Source of the DNA: Marivivens donghaensis
GTDB taxonomy: Bacteria > Pseudomonadota > Alphaproteobacteria > Rhodobacterales > Rhodobacteraceae
Direction of reading: 5' to 3'
Length of the DNA: 64,000 bases
Assembly: GCF_023541015.1 (NCBI RefSeq)
Contig: NZ_JALNPR010000001.1
Span: forward strand, 124,001-188,000
A model generated the notes under the pieces. That model was not told the DNA's origin and searched no databases. It worked only from the letters and a program-made list of their open reading frames with translations. Position 1 is the stretch's first letter. Every line of letters starts with the position of its first letter. The position numbers and the translations under genes are program-made. Shown piece by piece: positions 24,882-35,229 of the stretch.

Positions 24882-26335
24882 TAGTGTGTAAGCTTTAGAT
24901 TGTTAATTTGGGTCGCGATTGCAGAGAACGCGTGCGAAATTTCGATGCCGTCCACGTCAAAGAAGTGGCTGGGAGAGGTCGCACAATCGGCCAAGACCTG
25001 ATTGCCGACGGGGTCTGGGATCTCAAAGCCGATGGTCCAGATCACGATGCCTTGGGCTTTGGCGGCGTCGCAGATGTCGTCCATCAACTCGTTGCCGAGG
25101 GTCCGGTTGTATTTAAGGTAGGAATACTGATTGTGTTTCCAGCTCGACACGTAGTTGTCGAGATACCAGTTAAAGTTATAGCGGCTCCAGTGTGCGTAAT
25201 CGCTGTCAGAGTCATAGGCCCAGCTTTGGATACGGCTGGATGTTGAGTTTTCGCCGTCGGTCATCAGAATGATGAACTTAACCGTTTCGGTGTCGGTGTA
25301 AGACGCTGGGCGACCGGCAAAATTGCTGTCTACTTTGTTGCTGCCCACCAAGCTGGTCAGCATGGGTCGGGTCGATGGGTCGAGCAGGGCAGCGCCCCAT
25401 TTCAGGCCCAAAAAGATCGACGTACCAGCGCGGCCTTTGAGATTGTTAATCTGCGTCACCAGCTCGGTGCGGTTGGATTCCCATGGGTTGATCCGTTCGT
25501 AGTCCCAGCGAGGGCAGACCGTTTCTGACAGGTCATTCCCGTAGTAGTAGCTACCGTTATAGTTCCATTGGAAATATTGCATCTGTTGGTACTGGTGCGT
25601 CATGCTCAGCGTTGTGCTGCTGAACGCGCTATTGTCGAATTCGATGCAATGCGAATAGTTGTGAACCTTGCGGACGTTCAGCAAGTTGAACAGGTCTGGC
25701 CCAGGGTTCACGTGTTCGGAATAGGGGATCAGCGACACGGATACGAGGTCTTCGTTTCCGTCCTTTAGAACGGTGTTTACGAACTCAGTCGCCGCCGTGT
25801 GCAAGTTGGTCATGCGGTTGTTGCTCTCCATCGAACCCGAGATGTCGAGGACGAGCGAAATTTCTACTTTGGACACACGTTCTTCGGCGACAGAAGCGGC
25901 AGGAACGGTCATCGATTCATGCACGGTCGCGTCGGCATCCAGAATCTTAGCTAGGCCAGAGAACATCATCGGGACCGTCGCTTGCGCGACGGCGGACACT
26001 TCGCGGAAGTTCAGTCCCTCGGTCACGGTTGGGGTGCCTTGAAGGGCGTCACCCAGACCTGCCTTGTCCATGTAGTCTTGGACCACTTGTTCACGCGGCA
26101 GAGTTTGGCCGAGGTCAGCAGCGGCCAGAACCGCGCGGTCAAGCGTGCCCTGCATGCGGGTGCGCGTCGATTCAATACGCATAAAGTCCACGGCCATGCC
26201 AGTCACGAGAAGCATCAAGATCAGCATGAAAACCGCGAAAATGACCATGGTGCCATCTTCACGGGTTTGGAATTTACGCAGGTGGCGGGCGATGCGAGAT
26301 GCAATCGTCTGCGTCTGTGTTTCCAATGTCTTCAT
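24881..26335 (-). CDS. TadG-like pilus protein with von Willebrand factor A domain
   Basis: The 484-aa protein begins with a Tad-type N-terminus (FQTREDGTMVIFAVFM, about residues 23-38) and a membrane helix. A vWA domain follows from about residue 170 with an intact MIDAS (DISGSMESN) and a later LMTDGENS motif. TadG proteins anchor or sense the Tad pilus on the outer surface. The start at ATG 26335 is chosen; GTG 26362 would add 9 residues. Ribosome-binding sequence is weak for both. First gene of the three-gene operon. Confidence 0.85.
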   Translation of the reverse strand: MKTLETQTQTIASRIARHLRKFQTREDGTMVIFAVFMLILMLLVTGMAVDFMRIESTRTRMQGTLDRAVLAAADLGQTLPREQVVQDYMDKAGLGDALQGTPTVTEGLNFREVSAVAQATVPMMFSGLAKILDADATVHESMTVPAASVAEERVSKVEISLVLDISGSMESNNRMTNLHTAATEFVNTVLKDGNEDLVSVSLIPYSEHVNPGPDLFNLLNVRKVHNYSHCIEFDNSAFSSTTLSMTHQYQQMQYFQWNYNGSYYYGNDLSETVCPRWDYERINPWESNRTELVTQINNLKGRAGTSIFLGLKWGAALLDPSTRPMLTSLVGSNKVDSNFAGRPASYTDTETVKFIILMTDGENSTSSRIQSWAYDSDSDYAHWSRYNFNWYLDNYVSSWKHNQYSYLKYNRTLGNELMDDICDAAKAQGIVIWTIGFEIPDPVGNQVLADCATSPSHFFDVDGIEISHAFSAIATQINNLKLTH

Positions 26336-26775
26336 TATTGACCGATCTTTCGGGGGCTTCACTGCTTTTTGGTGGGAGTACCACCTCTGTTGGCTTTCTT
26401 TATATCCTTTAGAGAGTGGCAGAATTTGGGCAGCAACTGGCCACTTTTGGTCCTATTGTGTGGTCAGGGTGGACGGTTGGGTCTCTGAACGCCCTTTGTT
26501 TCCTGATAATCGGTGGAAATGTGGCGGTCGGCGGGCAAACCGACGTGCTACGCGCTAAGTGCAGGCGCGTTTGGTCAATAGTTCATATGAGTGAGTCGCA
26601 ATAAATGAGTCGCGTCACCGGGTTGGTGAGTGCGATCCCCGTCAAAAGCGGGCATTTGCGGAGACCAGATTGGCGCAAATTCGTAAACAAACGGATAACG
26701 CCGTCGGAAAACTTACCCCCAACCTTCTGCGTCCGACCGCTGGACTTGCGCGGGTCCAGCGCCGATATTGGCATT
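26336..26775. other. Intergenic region upstream of dnaG and tadG-like operon
   Basis: This 440-bp divergent gap should hold promoters for both the TadG-like operon and dnaG. I see a small hairpin GGTGG-GAGTA-CCACC near 26371-26385, and AGTGGC (26415) with GCCACT (26440) followed by TTTT. No supported gene is present: an in-frame extension of dnaG from 26605 lacks family residues. Confidence 0.4.
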
Positions 26776-28737
26776 ATGAGTCTGCCCCCTGGTTTTTTGG
26801 ATGAATTGCGCACACGCCTGTCGCTGACCCAAGTGGTTGGCCGCAAAGTGATGTGGGACAATAAGAAGTCCAACCCAGGCAAGGGCGACATGTGGGCACC
26901 CTGTCCGTTTCACCAAGAAAAGAGCGCGTCGTTTCACGTTGATGACCGTAAGGGCTATTACTACTGCTTTGGGTGCCACGCCAAAGGCGACGCGATTTCG
27001 TTTGTTCGTGAAACGGAAAACGTCAGCTTCATGGAGGCCATCGAGATTTTGGCCCGTGAAGCTGGGTTGCCGATGCCAGAACGAGACCCGCGTGCTCAGG
27101 TAAAAGCGGACCATCGAACCCAATTGGCCGAGGTCATGGAAGAAGCGGTAAAGTTCTACCGCCTTCAATTGCGCACAGGCGCTGCGGTAGAGGCGCGCGC
27201 CTATTTGACGAAACGTGGACTGTCCGAGGCGGCGCAGGAACGATGGGAAATTGGTTTTGCGCCGCAAGGGTGGCAAAACTTATTCGATGCGATGTCCGCC
27301 AAAGGGATTTCGCCAGAGTTGCTGATCGGTGCGGGGCTCGCCAAACCCTCCGACAAAGGCAAAGCGCCGTATGACGTTTTTCGTCATCGGATCATGTTCC
27401 CAATCCGCGATGTGCGCGGGCGGGCAATTGCCTTTGGCGGTCGTGCGATGGACCCCAACGACAACGCCAAATACCTCAACAGCCCAGAGACGGATTTGTT
27501 CGACAAAGGGCGCAATCTGTTTAACCACAAGAACGCCCGCGAGGCCTCGGGCAAGGGTCAGCCGCTGATCGTTGCCGAAGGCTACATGGATGTGATTGCC
27601 CTTTCAGAGGCTGGGTTCACTGGGGCAGTTGCGCCCTTGGGCACGGCTGTCACGGATCATCAGTTACAACTCATGTGGCGCATGGCGGACGAGCCTATCA
27701 TTGCCCTTGATGGTGATACGGCGGGCATCCGTGCTGCGATGCGCGTGATTGATCTTGCGCTGCCTGTGCTTGAGGCGGGTAAATCGCTGCGGTTCGCGGT
27801 GATGCCTGACGGGATGGACCCTGATGATCTGATCCGTGCCAAAGGGGCAGGGGCCGTTCAAAAGGTGCTGGACGGTGCCATGCCGATGGTGCGTTTGCTC
27901 TGGCAACGCGAAACGGACGGGAAGGTGTTCGACAGTCCCGAACGTCGGGCGGCTTTGGATAAATCCCTCCGTGAAAAGATAAAACTGATCCAAGATCCGT
28001 CGATCCGTCACCATTATGGTGAAGCGATCAAAGAGCTTCGGTATGAACTGTTCGGATCGAACAGACGGGCCGCGTTCCAGCCGCGCAAACCATGGCAGCC
28101 TGGTAAATCGGTCGTCATCGCGCCGAGCGCTTCTGCAAAACGTTCAGAGTTGGTTCAACGGGACGATCATCAAATTCACCTGCGTGAAACGGTGATCCTT
28201 GCCATTCTGATCGCCAATCCGACCGAAGTGCCCGCATTCGAGATGCAGCTTGAACGGATGGAATGTCAGGACCAGCGCAACAGAACCCTGCGGGACGCTA
28301 TTTTGCGATTAGTCGGTGAAGATGATTTGCGCGACCGCATCGAAGATCAAATTGGGGCTGGCCCCCTTGAAAGCCTCTTTGCCGAGCGCCACGTAAAGAT
28401 CACCCCCGCGATCCGACGCGCTGGCGATAGCGAGTTTGCGTATAACTCGGTCAAAGAAGAGTTCATGAAGCTTGAGGCCTTGCGTGGGCACTCCATGGAA
28501 ATTTTGGAGGCTCAGGTTGAGATTGCTGAGGCTGAAGATAGAGAGGATTTGACGTGGCGGTTGGGTGTATCCGCGCTAGCTGTTGATCCCACAACGCAGC
28601 GTGATGTGGACGACACGACGGAAACGGTGACCGCAGACAATGGGCTGTCATTGTCAAAGGACGAACGGAACGACTTCCTCAAGGTGCTCGAATCGCTCGA
28701 TCCTGCCAAATCGGGTCGTAAAAAGCCCAGAACCTAA
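26776..28737 (+). CDS. dnaG: DNA primase
   Basis: The 653-aa protein has the N-terminal zinc ribbon (CPFHQEKSASFHV ... CFGCHAKGDAISF), the TOPRIM catalytic core (VAEGYMDVIAL and ALDGDTAGIRAA) and a C-terminal helicase-interacting part. It makes primers for replication. ATG 26776 gives the normal alphaproteobacterial start (SLPPGFLDELRTRLSLTQVVG); the frame from 26605 adds 57 residues without homology. It precedes rpoD by 108 bp, the conserved dnaG-rpoD order. Confidence 0.96.
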   Translation: MSLPPGFLDELRTRLSLTQVVGRKVMWDNKKSNPGKGDMWAPCPFHQEKSASFHVDDRKGYYYCFGCHAKGDAISFVRETENVSFMEAIEILAREAGLPMPERDPRAQVKADHRTQLAEVMEEAVKFYRLQLRTGAAVEARAYLTKRGLSEAAQERWEIGFAPQGWQNLFDAMSAKGISPELLIGAGLAKPSDKGKAPYDVFRHRIMFPIRDVRGRAIAFGGRAMDPNDNAKYLNSPETDLFDKGRNLFNHKNAREASGKGQPLIVAEGYMDVIALSEAGFTGAVAPLGTAVTDHQLQLMWRMADEPIIALDGDTAGIRAAMRVIDLALPVLEAGKSLRFAVMPDGMDPDDLIRAKGAGAVQKVLDGAMPMVRLLWQRETDGKVFDSPERRAALDKSLREKIKLIQDPSIRHHYGEAIKELRYELFGSNRRAAFQPRKPWQPGKSVVIAPSASAKRSELVQRDDHQIHLRETVILAILIANPTEVPAFEMQLERMECQDQRNRTLRDAILRLVGEDDLRDRIEDQIGAGPLESLFAERHVKITPAIRRAGDSEFAYNSVKEEFMKLEALRGHSMEILEAQVEIAEAEDREDLTWRLGVSALAVDPTTQRDVDDTTETVTADNGLSLSKDERNDFLKVLESLDPAKSGRKKPRT

Positions 28738-28769
28738 TTAATGGGTGAAAAATCGTGGCCAAGAGGTTG

Positions 28770-28812
28770 CGAATCACCCCGCGAAACCGTTGATTCGACT
28801 TTAACCGAATCA
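28770..28812 (+). promoter_or_regulatory. Three CGAATCA/TGATTCG heptamers in the rpoD leader
   Basis: CGAATCA at 28770, TGATTCG at 28791 and CGAATCA at 28806 allow two mutually exclusive 7-bp stems just before the rpoD start (ATG 28846). This could be a promoter-proximal operator or an mRNA switch. Confidence 0.3.
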
Positions 28813-28845
28813 GCACAGACTTGCTGAACCGCTTAGGAGCATTTC

Positions 28846-30828
28846 ATGGCCGCCAAAGATACCGACGACAACAAGGTTGACGACAAGGACGACGAGATCT
28901 CCATGGACGTCAGTCAGGCGGCGGTTAAACGGATGATCGCTGAGGCGCGCGAGCGTGGGTATATCACCTACGATCAGCTGAACGCTGTGCTCCCGCCGGA
29001 TCAGGTTTCTTCTGACCAAATCGAAGACGTGATGTCGATGCTCTCTGAAATGGGCATTCAGGTCACCGAAGAAGAAGAATCAGAAGAGTCAGAGGACAAC
29101 GCAGGCGGCACCGATCTGGTTGCTGTTGGTGGCAATCGTGACGTGGCACTTTCGGGTGGTGAAACCGAAAAGTTGGACCGCACGGACGATCCTGTTCGTA
29201 TGTATCTGCGCGAGATGGGCAGTGTTGAATTGCTGTCCCGCGAGGGCGAGATCGCGATTGCAAAACGGATCGAGGCTGGTCGCAACACCATGATCCTCGG
29301 ACTCTGCGAGAGCCCGCTGACATTCCAAGCGATCACCATTTGGCGCGACGAACTTCTGTCCGAAGACATTCTTTTGCGCGATGTGATCGACCTTGAGGCC
29401 ACATTCGGCAACCAACTCGACGAAGACGGCGATGAGCCTGTCGTCGACACCTCGGCTGTGTCGTCCGAGGCTGGTTCGAAAGAAAAAGAAGAAGAATACG
29501 ATGCGGACGGTAACCCGATCCGCTCTGACGATGATGACGATGATGACGAACAGGCCAACATGTCGCTGGCCGCGATGGAAACTGCGCTGAAACCGCGCGT
29601 CCTCGAAACGCTCGAAATCATCGCACGCGACTTTGCTGACCTGTCCGACATGCAGGACGCCCGTATGTCGGCTACCCTGAATGAGGATGGATCGTTCTCT
29701 GAGGCTGACGAAGATCGGTATCAGAAACTTCGTTCGGAAATCGTTGAACTGGTGAACTCGCTTCACCTTCACAACAACCGTATCGAAGCGCTGATCGACC
29801 AGCTTTACGGCATCAACCGCCGCATTATGTCGATCGACTCGAACATGGTTAAACTCGCCGACCAAGCGCGTATCAACCGTCGCGAATTCATCGACGAATA
29901 CCGTGGCGCTGAACTCGATCCGACTTGGATGGATCGCATGAACGAAAAGCCGGGTCGCGGCTGGCAAATGTTCGTTGAGAAATTCACCGATAAGGTTGAA
30001 GAACTGCGTGCTGAGATGGCGCAGGTTGGCCAATATGTTGGTGTCGATATCTCTGAATTCCGCCGCATCGTTCAGCAGGTTCAGAAGGGCGAAAAAGAAG
30101 CGCGTCAGGCCAAAAAAGAAATGGTGGAGGCTAACCTTCGTCTCGTTATCTCGATCGCGAAGAAATACACCAACCGTGGCCTTCAGTTCCTCGACCTCAT
30201 TCAGGAAGGTAACATCGGCCTGATGAAAGCGGTCGATAAGTTCGAATATCGCCGTGGTTACAAATTCTCGACCTACGCGACATGGTGGATCCGTCAGGCA
30301 ATCACCCGTTCGATCGCTGACCAAGCACGTACTATCCGTATTCCAGTTCACATGATCGAAACGATCAATAAACTGGTCCGCACGGGTCGCCAGATGCTGC
30401 ACGAAATCGGCCGCGAACCGACGCCAGAAGAATTGGCAGAAAAGCTGCAAATGCCGCTCGATAAGGTTCGCAAGGTGATGAAAATCGCTAAGGAACCGAT
30501 CTCGCTCGAAACGCCGATTGGTGACGAAGAAGATTCGCAACTCGGCGATTTCATCGAGGATAAGAACGCGATCCTTCCGCTGGACTCGGCGATTCAGGAA
30601 AACCTGAAAGAGACCACGACCCGCGTTCTTGCATCGCTGACCCCGCGTGAAGAGCGCGTTCTGCGTATGCGTTTTGGTATCGGCATGAACACTGACCACA
30701 CTCTCGAAGAGGTTGGTCAGCAGTTTAGCGTGACCCGCGAACGTATCCGCCAGATCGAAGCCAAGGCGCTGCGGAAACTCAAACACCCGAGCCGCTCGCG
30801 CAAGCTGCGCAGCTTCTTGGATCAATAA
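28846..30828 (+). CDS. rpoD: RNA polymerase primary sigma factor RpoD
   Basis: The 660-aa protein has region 1.1, a long non-conserved insert with acidic runs (about residues 200-240, several consecutive Asp), region 2 ([36 protein letters not shown]), region 3, and region 4.2 ([22 protein letters not shown]). It directs housekeeping transcription. GGAGCAT lies before ATG 28846. A terminator follows within 10 bases, so the dnaG-rpoD unit ends here. Confidence 0.98.
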   Translation: MAAKDTDDNKVDDKDDEISMDVSQAAVKRMIAEARERGYITYDQLNAVLPPDQVSSDQIEDVMSMLSEMGIQVTEEEESEESEDNAGGTDLVAVGGNRDVALSGGETEKLDRTDDPVRMYLREMGSVELLSREGEIAIAKRIEAGRNTMILGLCESPLTFQAITIWRDELLSEDILLRDVIDLEATFGNQLDEDGDEPVVDTSAVSSEAGSKEKEEEYDADGNPIRSDDDDDDDEQANMSLAAMETALKPRVLETLEIIARDFADLSDMQDARMSATLNEDGSFSEADEDRYQKLRSEIVELVNSLHLHNNRIEALIDQLYGINRRIMSIDSNMVKLADQARINRREFIDEYRGAELDPTWMDRMNEKPGRGWQMFVEKFTDKVEELRAEMAQVGQYVGVDISEFRRIVQQVQKGEKEARQAKKEMVEANLRLVISIAKKYTNRGLQFLDLIQEGNIGLMKAVDKFEYRRGYKFSTYATWWIRQAITRSIADQARTIRIPVHMIETINKLVRTGRQMLHEIGREPTPEELAEKLQMPLDKVRKVMKIAKEPISLETPIGDEEDSQLGDFIEDKNAILPLDSAIQENLKETTTRVLASLTPREERVLRMRFGIGMNTDHTLEEVGQQFSVTRERIRQIEAKALRKLKHPSRSRKLRSFLDQ

Positions 30829-30833
30829 GAACG

Positions 30834-30857
30834 AGGCGCCTTTCGGGGCGCCTTTTT
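30834..30857 (+). terminator. Rho-independent terminator of rpoD
   Basis: AGGCGCC (30834-30840) pairs with GGCGCCT (30847-30853) and a T-run follows. It lies 5 bases after the rpoD stop. Confidence 0.9.
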
Positions 30858-30873
30858 CGTCTGAGGCGACGAT

Positions 30874-31086
30874 ATGATCGGTGGTTTGATCCTGATTGCG
30901 CTCGGCATCCTTGGGTTTATGGGCGTGACGCCGTGGATCATACTACCGTTTGCCGCGGTTCTACTGACGATCTGCACGATTGGCGTGAAGTCCTACGATA
31001 GGCGATTTTTCGTGATAAATGGCCTACGGACGGCGTTGACGGTTGTTGCTTATGGTCTCGGCGCTTGGGCGCAGTCTGTGGTCTAA
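30874..31086 (+). CDS. Small two-helix membrane protein
   Basis: The 70-aa protein has hydrophobic stretches at about residues 3-38 and 49-68 (LGFMGVTPWIILPFAAVLLT; ALTVVAYGLGAWAQSVV). It starts just after the rpoD terminator and ends 13 bp before the YjbQ-like gene on the same strand, so it probably shares a promoter with it. I do not recognise the family. Confidence 0.6.
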   Translation: MIGGLILIALGILGFMGVTPWIILPFAAVLLTICTIGVKSYDRRFFVINGLRTALTVVAYGLGAWAQSVV

Positions 31087-31099
31087 AAGGGGGCTATAG

Positions 31100-31522
31100 A
31101 TGAGCCATACTTTGTTCCAGATTTCGACCAGCGGGCAGGGCCTCTACGAATTCACGCGGGAGGTAAAACGTTGGTGTCATGGTCAAGGTGATGGGCTTCT
31201 GACGCTGTTTGTTCAGCACACCTCCTGTTCGCTCTTGATCCAAGAGAACGCCGACCCCGAAGTGCAAACGGACCTCAAAGCGTTCTTTGCTCGGCTGGTG
31301 CCGCCGACAACGCATTCAACGATGTCTTATCTCACTCACACCTATGAGGGGCCTGACGATATGCCTGCGCATATCAAGGCGGCCTTGATGCCTGTCTCGA
31401 TCAGCATTCCAGTTATCGCAGGCGTGCCGATGTTGGGGACGTGGCAGGGGATTTATCTGTTCGAACATCGGGATCGGCCCCATGATCGTCGCGTTGTTGC
31501 GCAATTTTTAGGTGAGTCCTAA
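31100..31522 (+). CDS. YjbQ family (UPF0047) protein
   Basis: The 140-aa protein matches the UPF0047/YjbQ family, with LTLFVQHTSCSLLIQENADPEVQ, THSTMSYLTHTYEGPDDMPAHIK and GTWQGIYLFEHRDR. The family's small barrel is thought to bind metal through His and, in bacteria, complements thiamine phosphate synthase defects; the physiological reaction is unclear. It has AAGGGGG upstream of ATG 31100. Confidence 0.88.
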   Translation: MSHTLFQISTSGQGLYEFTREVKRWCHGQGDGLLTLFVQHTSCSLLIQENADPEVQTDLKAFFARLVPPTTHSTMSYLTHTYEGPDDMPAHIKAALMPVSISIPVIAGVPMLGTWQGIYLFEHRDRPHDRRVVAQFLGES

Positions 31523-31587
31523 TCGCCACATCATCTGGTGTGTCCAAATTGACTCTACCCAAATCTAGTTATCGGTCCTATAGTGCC

Positions 31588-31596
31588 TGTGGATAA
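31588..31596 (-). promoter_or_regulatory. DnaA-box-like sequence upstream of nrdR
   Basis: TGTGGATAA is the complement of the consensus TTATCCACA. It lies 42 bases before the nrdR start. A single box can arise by chance, so a role in DnaA control is uncertain. Confidence 0.35.
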
Positions 31597-31637
31597 CTAG
31601 GGATTAACCCTAGAATGAGCGGTAAGAGGACAGGCCC

Positions 31638-32105
31638 ATGCGTTGCCCGTTTTGTGGAAACGTCGACACTCAAGTAAAAGATAGCCGACCGGCAGAGGAT
31701 CACGTTGCGATCCGTCGTCGTCGGTTCTGCCCTGCCTGCGGCGGGCGTTTTACCACCTATGAACGCGTGCAGCTGCGCGATCTGGTCGTCATCAAATCCA
31801 ACGGTCGCCGTGAGGACTTTGATCGCGATAAACTAGAACGTTCGATCCGTATCGCGCTGCAAAAACGCCCAGTTGAGCCTGAACGGATGGACCAGATGAT
31901 CTCTGGCATCGTGCGCCGACTGGAGAGCATGGGCGAAACAGACATTTCGTCGAAAATCATCGGTGAGATCGTGATGGAGAGCCTCGCGCGGATCGACACT
32001 GTCGCCTACGTGCGTTTTGCCAGCGTTTACAAGAACTTCCAGGCTGCGGACGACTTTGACAAGTTCATCGATGAACTGCGCCCTGCGACTTCGCCTGAAA
32101 AGTGA
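31638..32105 (+). CDS. nrdR: Transcriptional repressor NrdR
   Basis: The 155-aa protein has the N-terminal zinc ribbon (RCPFCG ... FCPACGGRF) and the ATP-cone ([29 protein letters not shown]). It represses ribonucleotide reductase genes according to dATP/ATP. It overlaps ribD by 4 bp (GTGA), the usual nrdR-ribD linkage. No clear NrdR box pair is visible in the 115 bp upstream. Confidence 0.97.
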   Translation: MRCPFCGNVDTQVKDSRPAEDHVAIRRRRFCPACGGRFTTYERVQLRDLVVIKSNGRREDFDRDKLERSIRIALQKRPVEPERMDQMISGIVRRLESMGETDISSKIIGEIVMESLARIDTVAYVRFASVYKNFQAADDFDKFIDELRPATSPEK

Positions 32106-33199
32106 CGCCAGATAACGACGAAAGATACATGCGTCTCGCGCTGTCCATGGGGCGGCGTGGGATGGGGCGTGTATGGCCGAACCCCGCGGTCGGATGCGTT
32201 CTGGTAAATGACGGCATTATTGTTGGTCGTGGTCGAACTGCCGATGGCGGTCGGCCTCATGCGGAAGCCGTTGCCATCGCCCAAGCAGGCGAAAGGGCAC
32301 GCGGCGCGACTGCCTATGTCAGTCTAGAGCCCTGCGCGCATCACGGTAAAACGCCGCCCTGCGCGAATGCCTTGGTTGAGGCGGGGATCGCACGGGTTGC
32401 TGTTGCATGCACCGACCCAGACCCCCGTGTCGCGGGTCGCGGAATTGATATTCTAAAATCAGCTGGGATCGAGGTTACAACAGGCGTCTGTGAGGCAGAG
32501 GCTCGCCGTGATCATGCCGGGTTCTTTAGCCGAATTACTCAATCGAGGCCGTGGGTTACGCTGAAACTGGCCTGTACGCTGGATGGACGTATTGCGACGG
32601 CGACGGGTGAGAGTAAGTGGATCACTGGTCCCGAGGCCCGTCGGATGGTGCATGCACAACGCGCGCGGCATGATGCGGTGATGGTTGGGGCTGGGACTGT
32701 GCGCGCTGATGACCCGTCTTTGACCGTTCGGGATATGGGCGTGTCGGTTCAGCCTGTCCGCGTCGTGGTTTCGCGACGTATGGACCTGCCAGACGATTGT
32801 GACCTGACCCGCACCGCCAAAGATATTCCTGTATGGCTGTGCCACGGAGAAGACGCCACATCGCGGCTAGCCCCGTGGCATGATGCGGGCGTGAAGATGT
32901 TGCCGTGCAAGGTTGAACAAGGGCGGGTGTCTGTGACGTCGGCTCTTTCCGCATTGGCCGAAAACGGATTGACCCGTGTGTTCTGCGAAGGGGGCGGCAC
33001 CTTGGCCGCGTCGCTTCTGTTGGCGAATGTGGTCGACGAATTGATCGTCTTTTCGGCGGGCATGGGCATCGGTGCTGAAGGCATGCCAGCCTTGGCTGCG
33101 ATGGGCATTGATACTCTGTCGGACGCCCCGCGCTTTGACTTGACCGAAGTGACCCAAGTTGGCGCTGACGTCATGAGCCGCTGGTCGCGTCGGGCTTAA
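32102..33199 (+). CDS. ribD: Bifunctional diaminohydroxyphosphoribosylaminopyrimidine deaminase / reductase RibD
   Basis: The 365-aa protein has the deaminase domain with HAEAVAI and [11 protein letters not shown] zinc motifs (about residues 50-95) and a reductase domain from about residue 150 ([29 protein letters not shown]). It does the second and third steps of riboflavin synthesis. The start is GTG 32102, inside the nrdR stop. The gene ends convergent with the capsule islet (overlapping stops TTAA at 33196-33199), which separates it from ribE. Confidence 0.95.
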   Translation: MTPDNDERYMRLALSMGRRGMGRVWPNPAVGCVLVNDGIIVGRGRTADGGRPHAEAVAIAQAGERARGATAYVSLEPCAHHGKTPPCANALVEAGIARVAVACTDPDPRVAGRGIDILKSAGIEVTTGVCEAEARRDHAGFFSRITQSRPWVTLKLACTLDGRIATATGESKWITGPEARRMVHAQRARHDAVMVGAGTVRADDPSLTVRDMGVSVQPVRVVVSRRMDLPDDCDLTRTAKDIPVWLCHGEDATSRLAPWHDAGVKMLPCKVEQGRVSVTSALSALAENGLTRVFCEGGGTLAASLLLANVVDELIVFSAGMGIGAEGMPALAAMGIDTLSDAPRFDLTEVTQVGADVMSRWSRRA

Positions 33200-35229
33200 C
33201 GCCAAAGGTGCGCGTAGCTCGCCATTAGCCCCTGTAATTTCGATAACGCCCTTAGACCTGCGCTGCTGGTCGTGACCGTATCGTCCTTGATGCGGTCGAG
33301 GGCAACCTCGACAGGGCAGGGGCGTCCTGTCACGGGATCGAAATAGCGGGCGTAGTCGATCAGGCAGCAATGGACAAAGGTTGCCAAGTCGGGGCGCGCA
33401 ATGCGGTGCGCGACAGGCATTCCGCGATCTTGGGTAAGGTCCCAGCTTGCGTAAAATGGCTGGCCAAAGGTGACGACGCGTTTGCCTCTTAGCAATGCCT
33501 CAAACCCGAGCGTCGAGGTCATGGTCCAAACCTCATCTACGGCTTCAATCGCGGTCACGGCGTCGATGCCAGATAGAACCACATCAGCAAAACCTTCGGC
33601 GTCTGGAACCTTTCCAACGCGCAATCCCGCCTCCACATCTGGATGCGGTTTATAGAGGATCACCGCGTCAGGATTGGCAGCACGCACGGCGCTCAGTAAA
33701 GCGCGATTGGTGTTGATATCGCCCGTGCCCAATCGAATTGATGCGTCGTCTTCGACCTGTCCTGGAACGAGGATGCGCCGTCCTGCTGGCAGGTCATCGG
33801 GCAGCGCAGTGCCGTTCAAATTATATTTGCTGACACCGTCAGAGGTGAGCCGCGCGATGAGGGCGTCAGCGCGTCGGCGCTGGTCGTCATTTAGATCGGT
33901 TGTATTAATAATGGCATCGAGCCGCGATGGACGGCTCGGATCATAGTAAATCCCCTGATCATCCAGAACGAGGCTGAGCGGGGGGGTAAGGGCCGCGCCC
34001 AGTCCACGGGACCGAATGAACCCATCTTCGACACGCACAGCGCCCGCAGCGTCTAAGTCGGGAGTGGTTTTCCCTGCCCAGACCATCAGCGGACGGCCTG
34101 ATTTTTGTGCCGCACGGACAGGGGCTTTGGAATTGAAGATCAATGGCTTGTGCAGACCAAATGCCTTCTGCAGCGGCCCGCGTTTCCATAGGCGCATGCC
34201 TGCCGCGACCCAGCCTTGACCATCTTCGCGATAGGCGCGAACTTCGGCTTCCAGCGTGGTCAGTGCATCTTCAAACGAACAAAGCCGATTGCGATAGGGA
34301 TCAAACCAAATCGGATAAAGGATCATGGCCGCGGCAAAAAGCTGTGCCCGCGTGAGACGCCTTTGCCTGCGGTAAAGCGGCGTATGATCGTTCGTCAGGC
34401 CCCAGCCCGCATAGAACGGTTGACCAAAGACTTGCGGGCGGTGACCCGCCATGATCGCCTCGAACCCAAGCTGTGAGGACACTGTATAAACGGCGATCGC
34501 CCCATCCAGTAGCGCCCACGGCGAAACGGGCGCATCGTATAACTCCATCCCATCGCGGCAATCGTCGGGACGGAAGTGTCCACCCCGATGCCCTGCCGCC
34601 GTTTCTGGGTGGGTTTTAATAAGGATGCGCGCGTTGGGGTGATCCTCGCGGGCCTGAAACAACATCTCTTGGAATGTGTGACGGTTCGCGCGGCTGGCGG
34701 TGACACTCGCGTCGCCAGTGGTCTGATCAATGACCAGAACATAGCCTGGCTCTGGCGCAGAGAGCGTCAGATCGAAAGCGTTGTACTTCGACAGTTCATT
34801 CCCGCGTATCCGCTCGATCCCCGCCCTTGAGCGGTTCAAAAGCGCTGTATCATCAAGGGGATGTTCCGCCAAAATTCGTTCCAGCCGAGATGGTTGTTCG
34901 GGATCGAAATGAATGCCGAGGTCATCAATGCAGAGGCCGAGCGGCGGTTCACCATCGCGACCTGGATGGATTGAGCGAAGGAACGCATCCTCAACACGGA
35001 TGATGGGAGTATCTGTGCGGCTAGCAATGGCCTCGCCACGCGGGGCGGTTGGGCTTTGCCCCCAGACGCCGACCAGATCACCCTCTGACGGTTTGCCGAG
35101 GCTGATGTCGTAACCTGCCAACTGCAGAATACGCCTGACGCGTTTTTGGGTGAGAAACCCGCCGTTGTAGACAAAAAGCCGCCGCAAGGTGTCCCCTGCG
35201 GCGGCGGGTGTCCAATCGGGCGCGTGCAT
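33196..35229 (-). CDS. kpsC: Capsule polysaccharide glycosyltransferase KpsC-like
   Basis: The 677-aa protein contains two related halves. Each repeats VEDxFxRS, a DDxGIxxDP motif and the SKYN signature: VEDAFLRSI, IDDLGIHFDP and LSKYNAF in the first half, VEDGFIRSR, LDDQGIYYDP and VSKYNLNG in the second. KpsC proteins carry two transferase modules that build the beta-Kdo linker on the lipid anchor of capsular polysaccharide. The start overlaps the Wza-like gene's stop by one base (TAATG), so they are translationally linked. Confidence 0.9.
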   Translation of the reverse strand: MHAPDWTPAAAGDTLRRLFVYNGGFLTQKRVRRILQLAGYDISLGKPSEGDLVGVWGQSPTAPRGEAIASRTDTPIIRVEDAFLRSIHPGRDGEPPLGLCIDDLGIHFDPEQPSRLERILAEHPLDDTALLNRSRAGIERIRGNELSKYNAFDLTLSAPEPGYVLVIDQTTGDASVTASRANRHTFQEMLFQAREDHPNARILIKTHPETAAGHRGGHFRPDDCRDGMELYDAPVSPWALLDGAIAVYTVSSQLGFEAIMAGHRPQVFGQPFYAGWGLTNDHTPLYRRQRRLTRAQLFAAAMILYPIWFDPYRNRLCSFEDALTTLEAEVRAYREDGQGWVAAGMRLWKRGPLQKAFGLHKPLIFNSKAPVRAAQKSGRPLMVWAGKTTPDLDAAGAVRVEDGFIRSRGLGAALTPPLSLVLDDQGIYYDPSRPSRLDAIINTTDLNDDQRRRADALIARLTSDGVSKYNLNGTALPDDLPAGRRILVPGQVEDDASIRLGTGDINTNRALLSAVRAANPDAVILYKPHPDVEAGLRVGKVPDAEGFADVVLSGIDAVTAIEAVDEVWTMTSTLGFEALLRGKRVVTFGQPFYASWDLTQDRGMPVAHRIARPDLATFVHCCLIDYARYFDPVTGRPCPVEVALDRIKDDTVTTSSAGLRALSKLQGLMASYAHLWR

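Noticed and set aside
26605-26775. N-terminal extension of dnaG
   Set aside because: The extra residues have no family similarity and the primase start (SLPPGFLDEL) is at 26776.
29089-30825. 578-codon minus-strand frame opposite rpoD
   Set aside because: It is entirely antisense to a clear sigma-70 gene.
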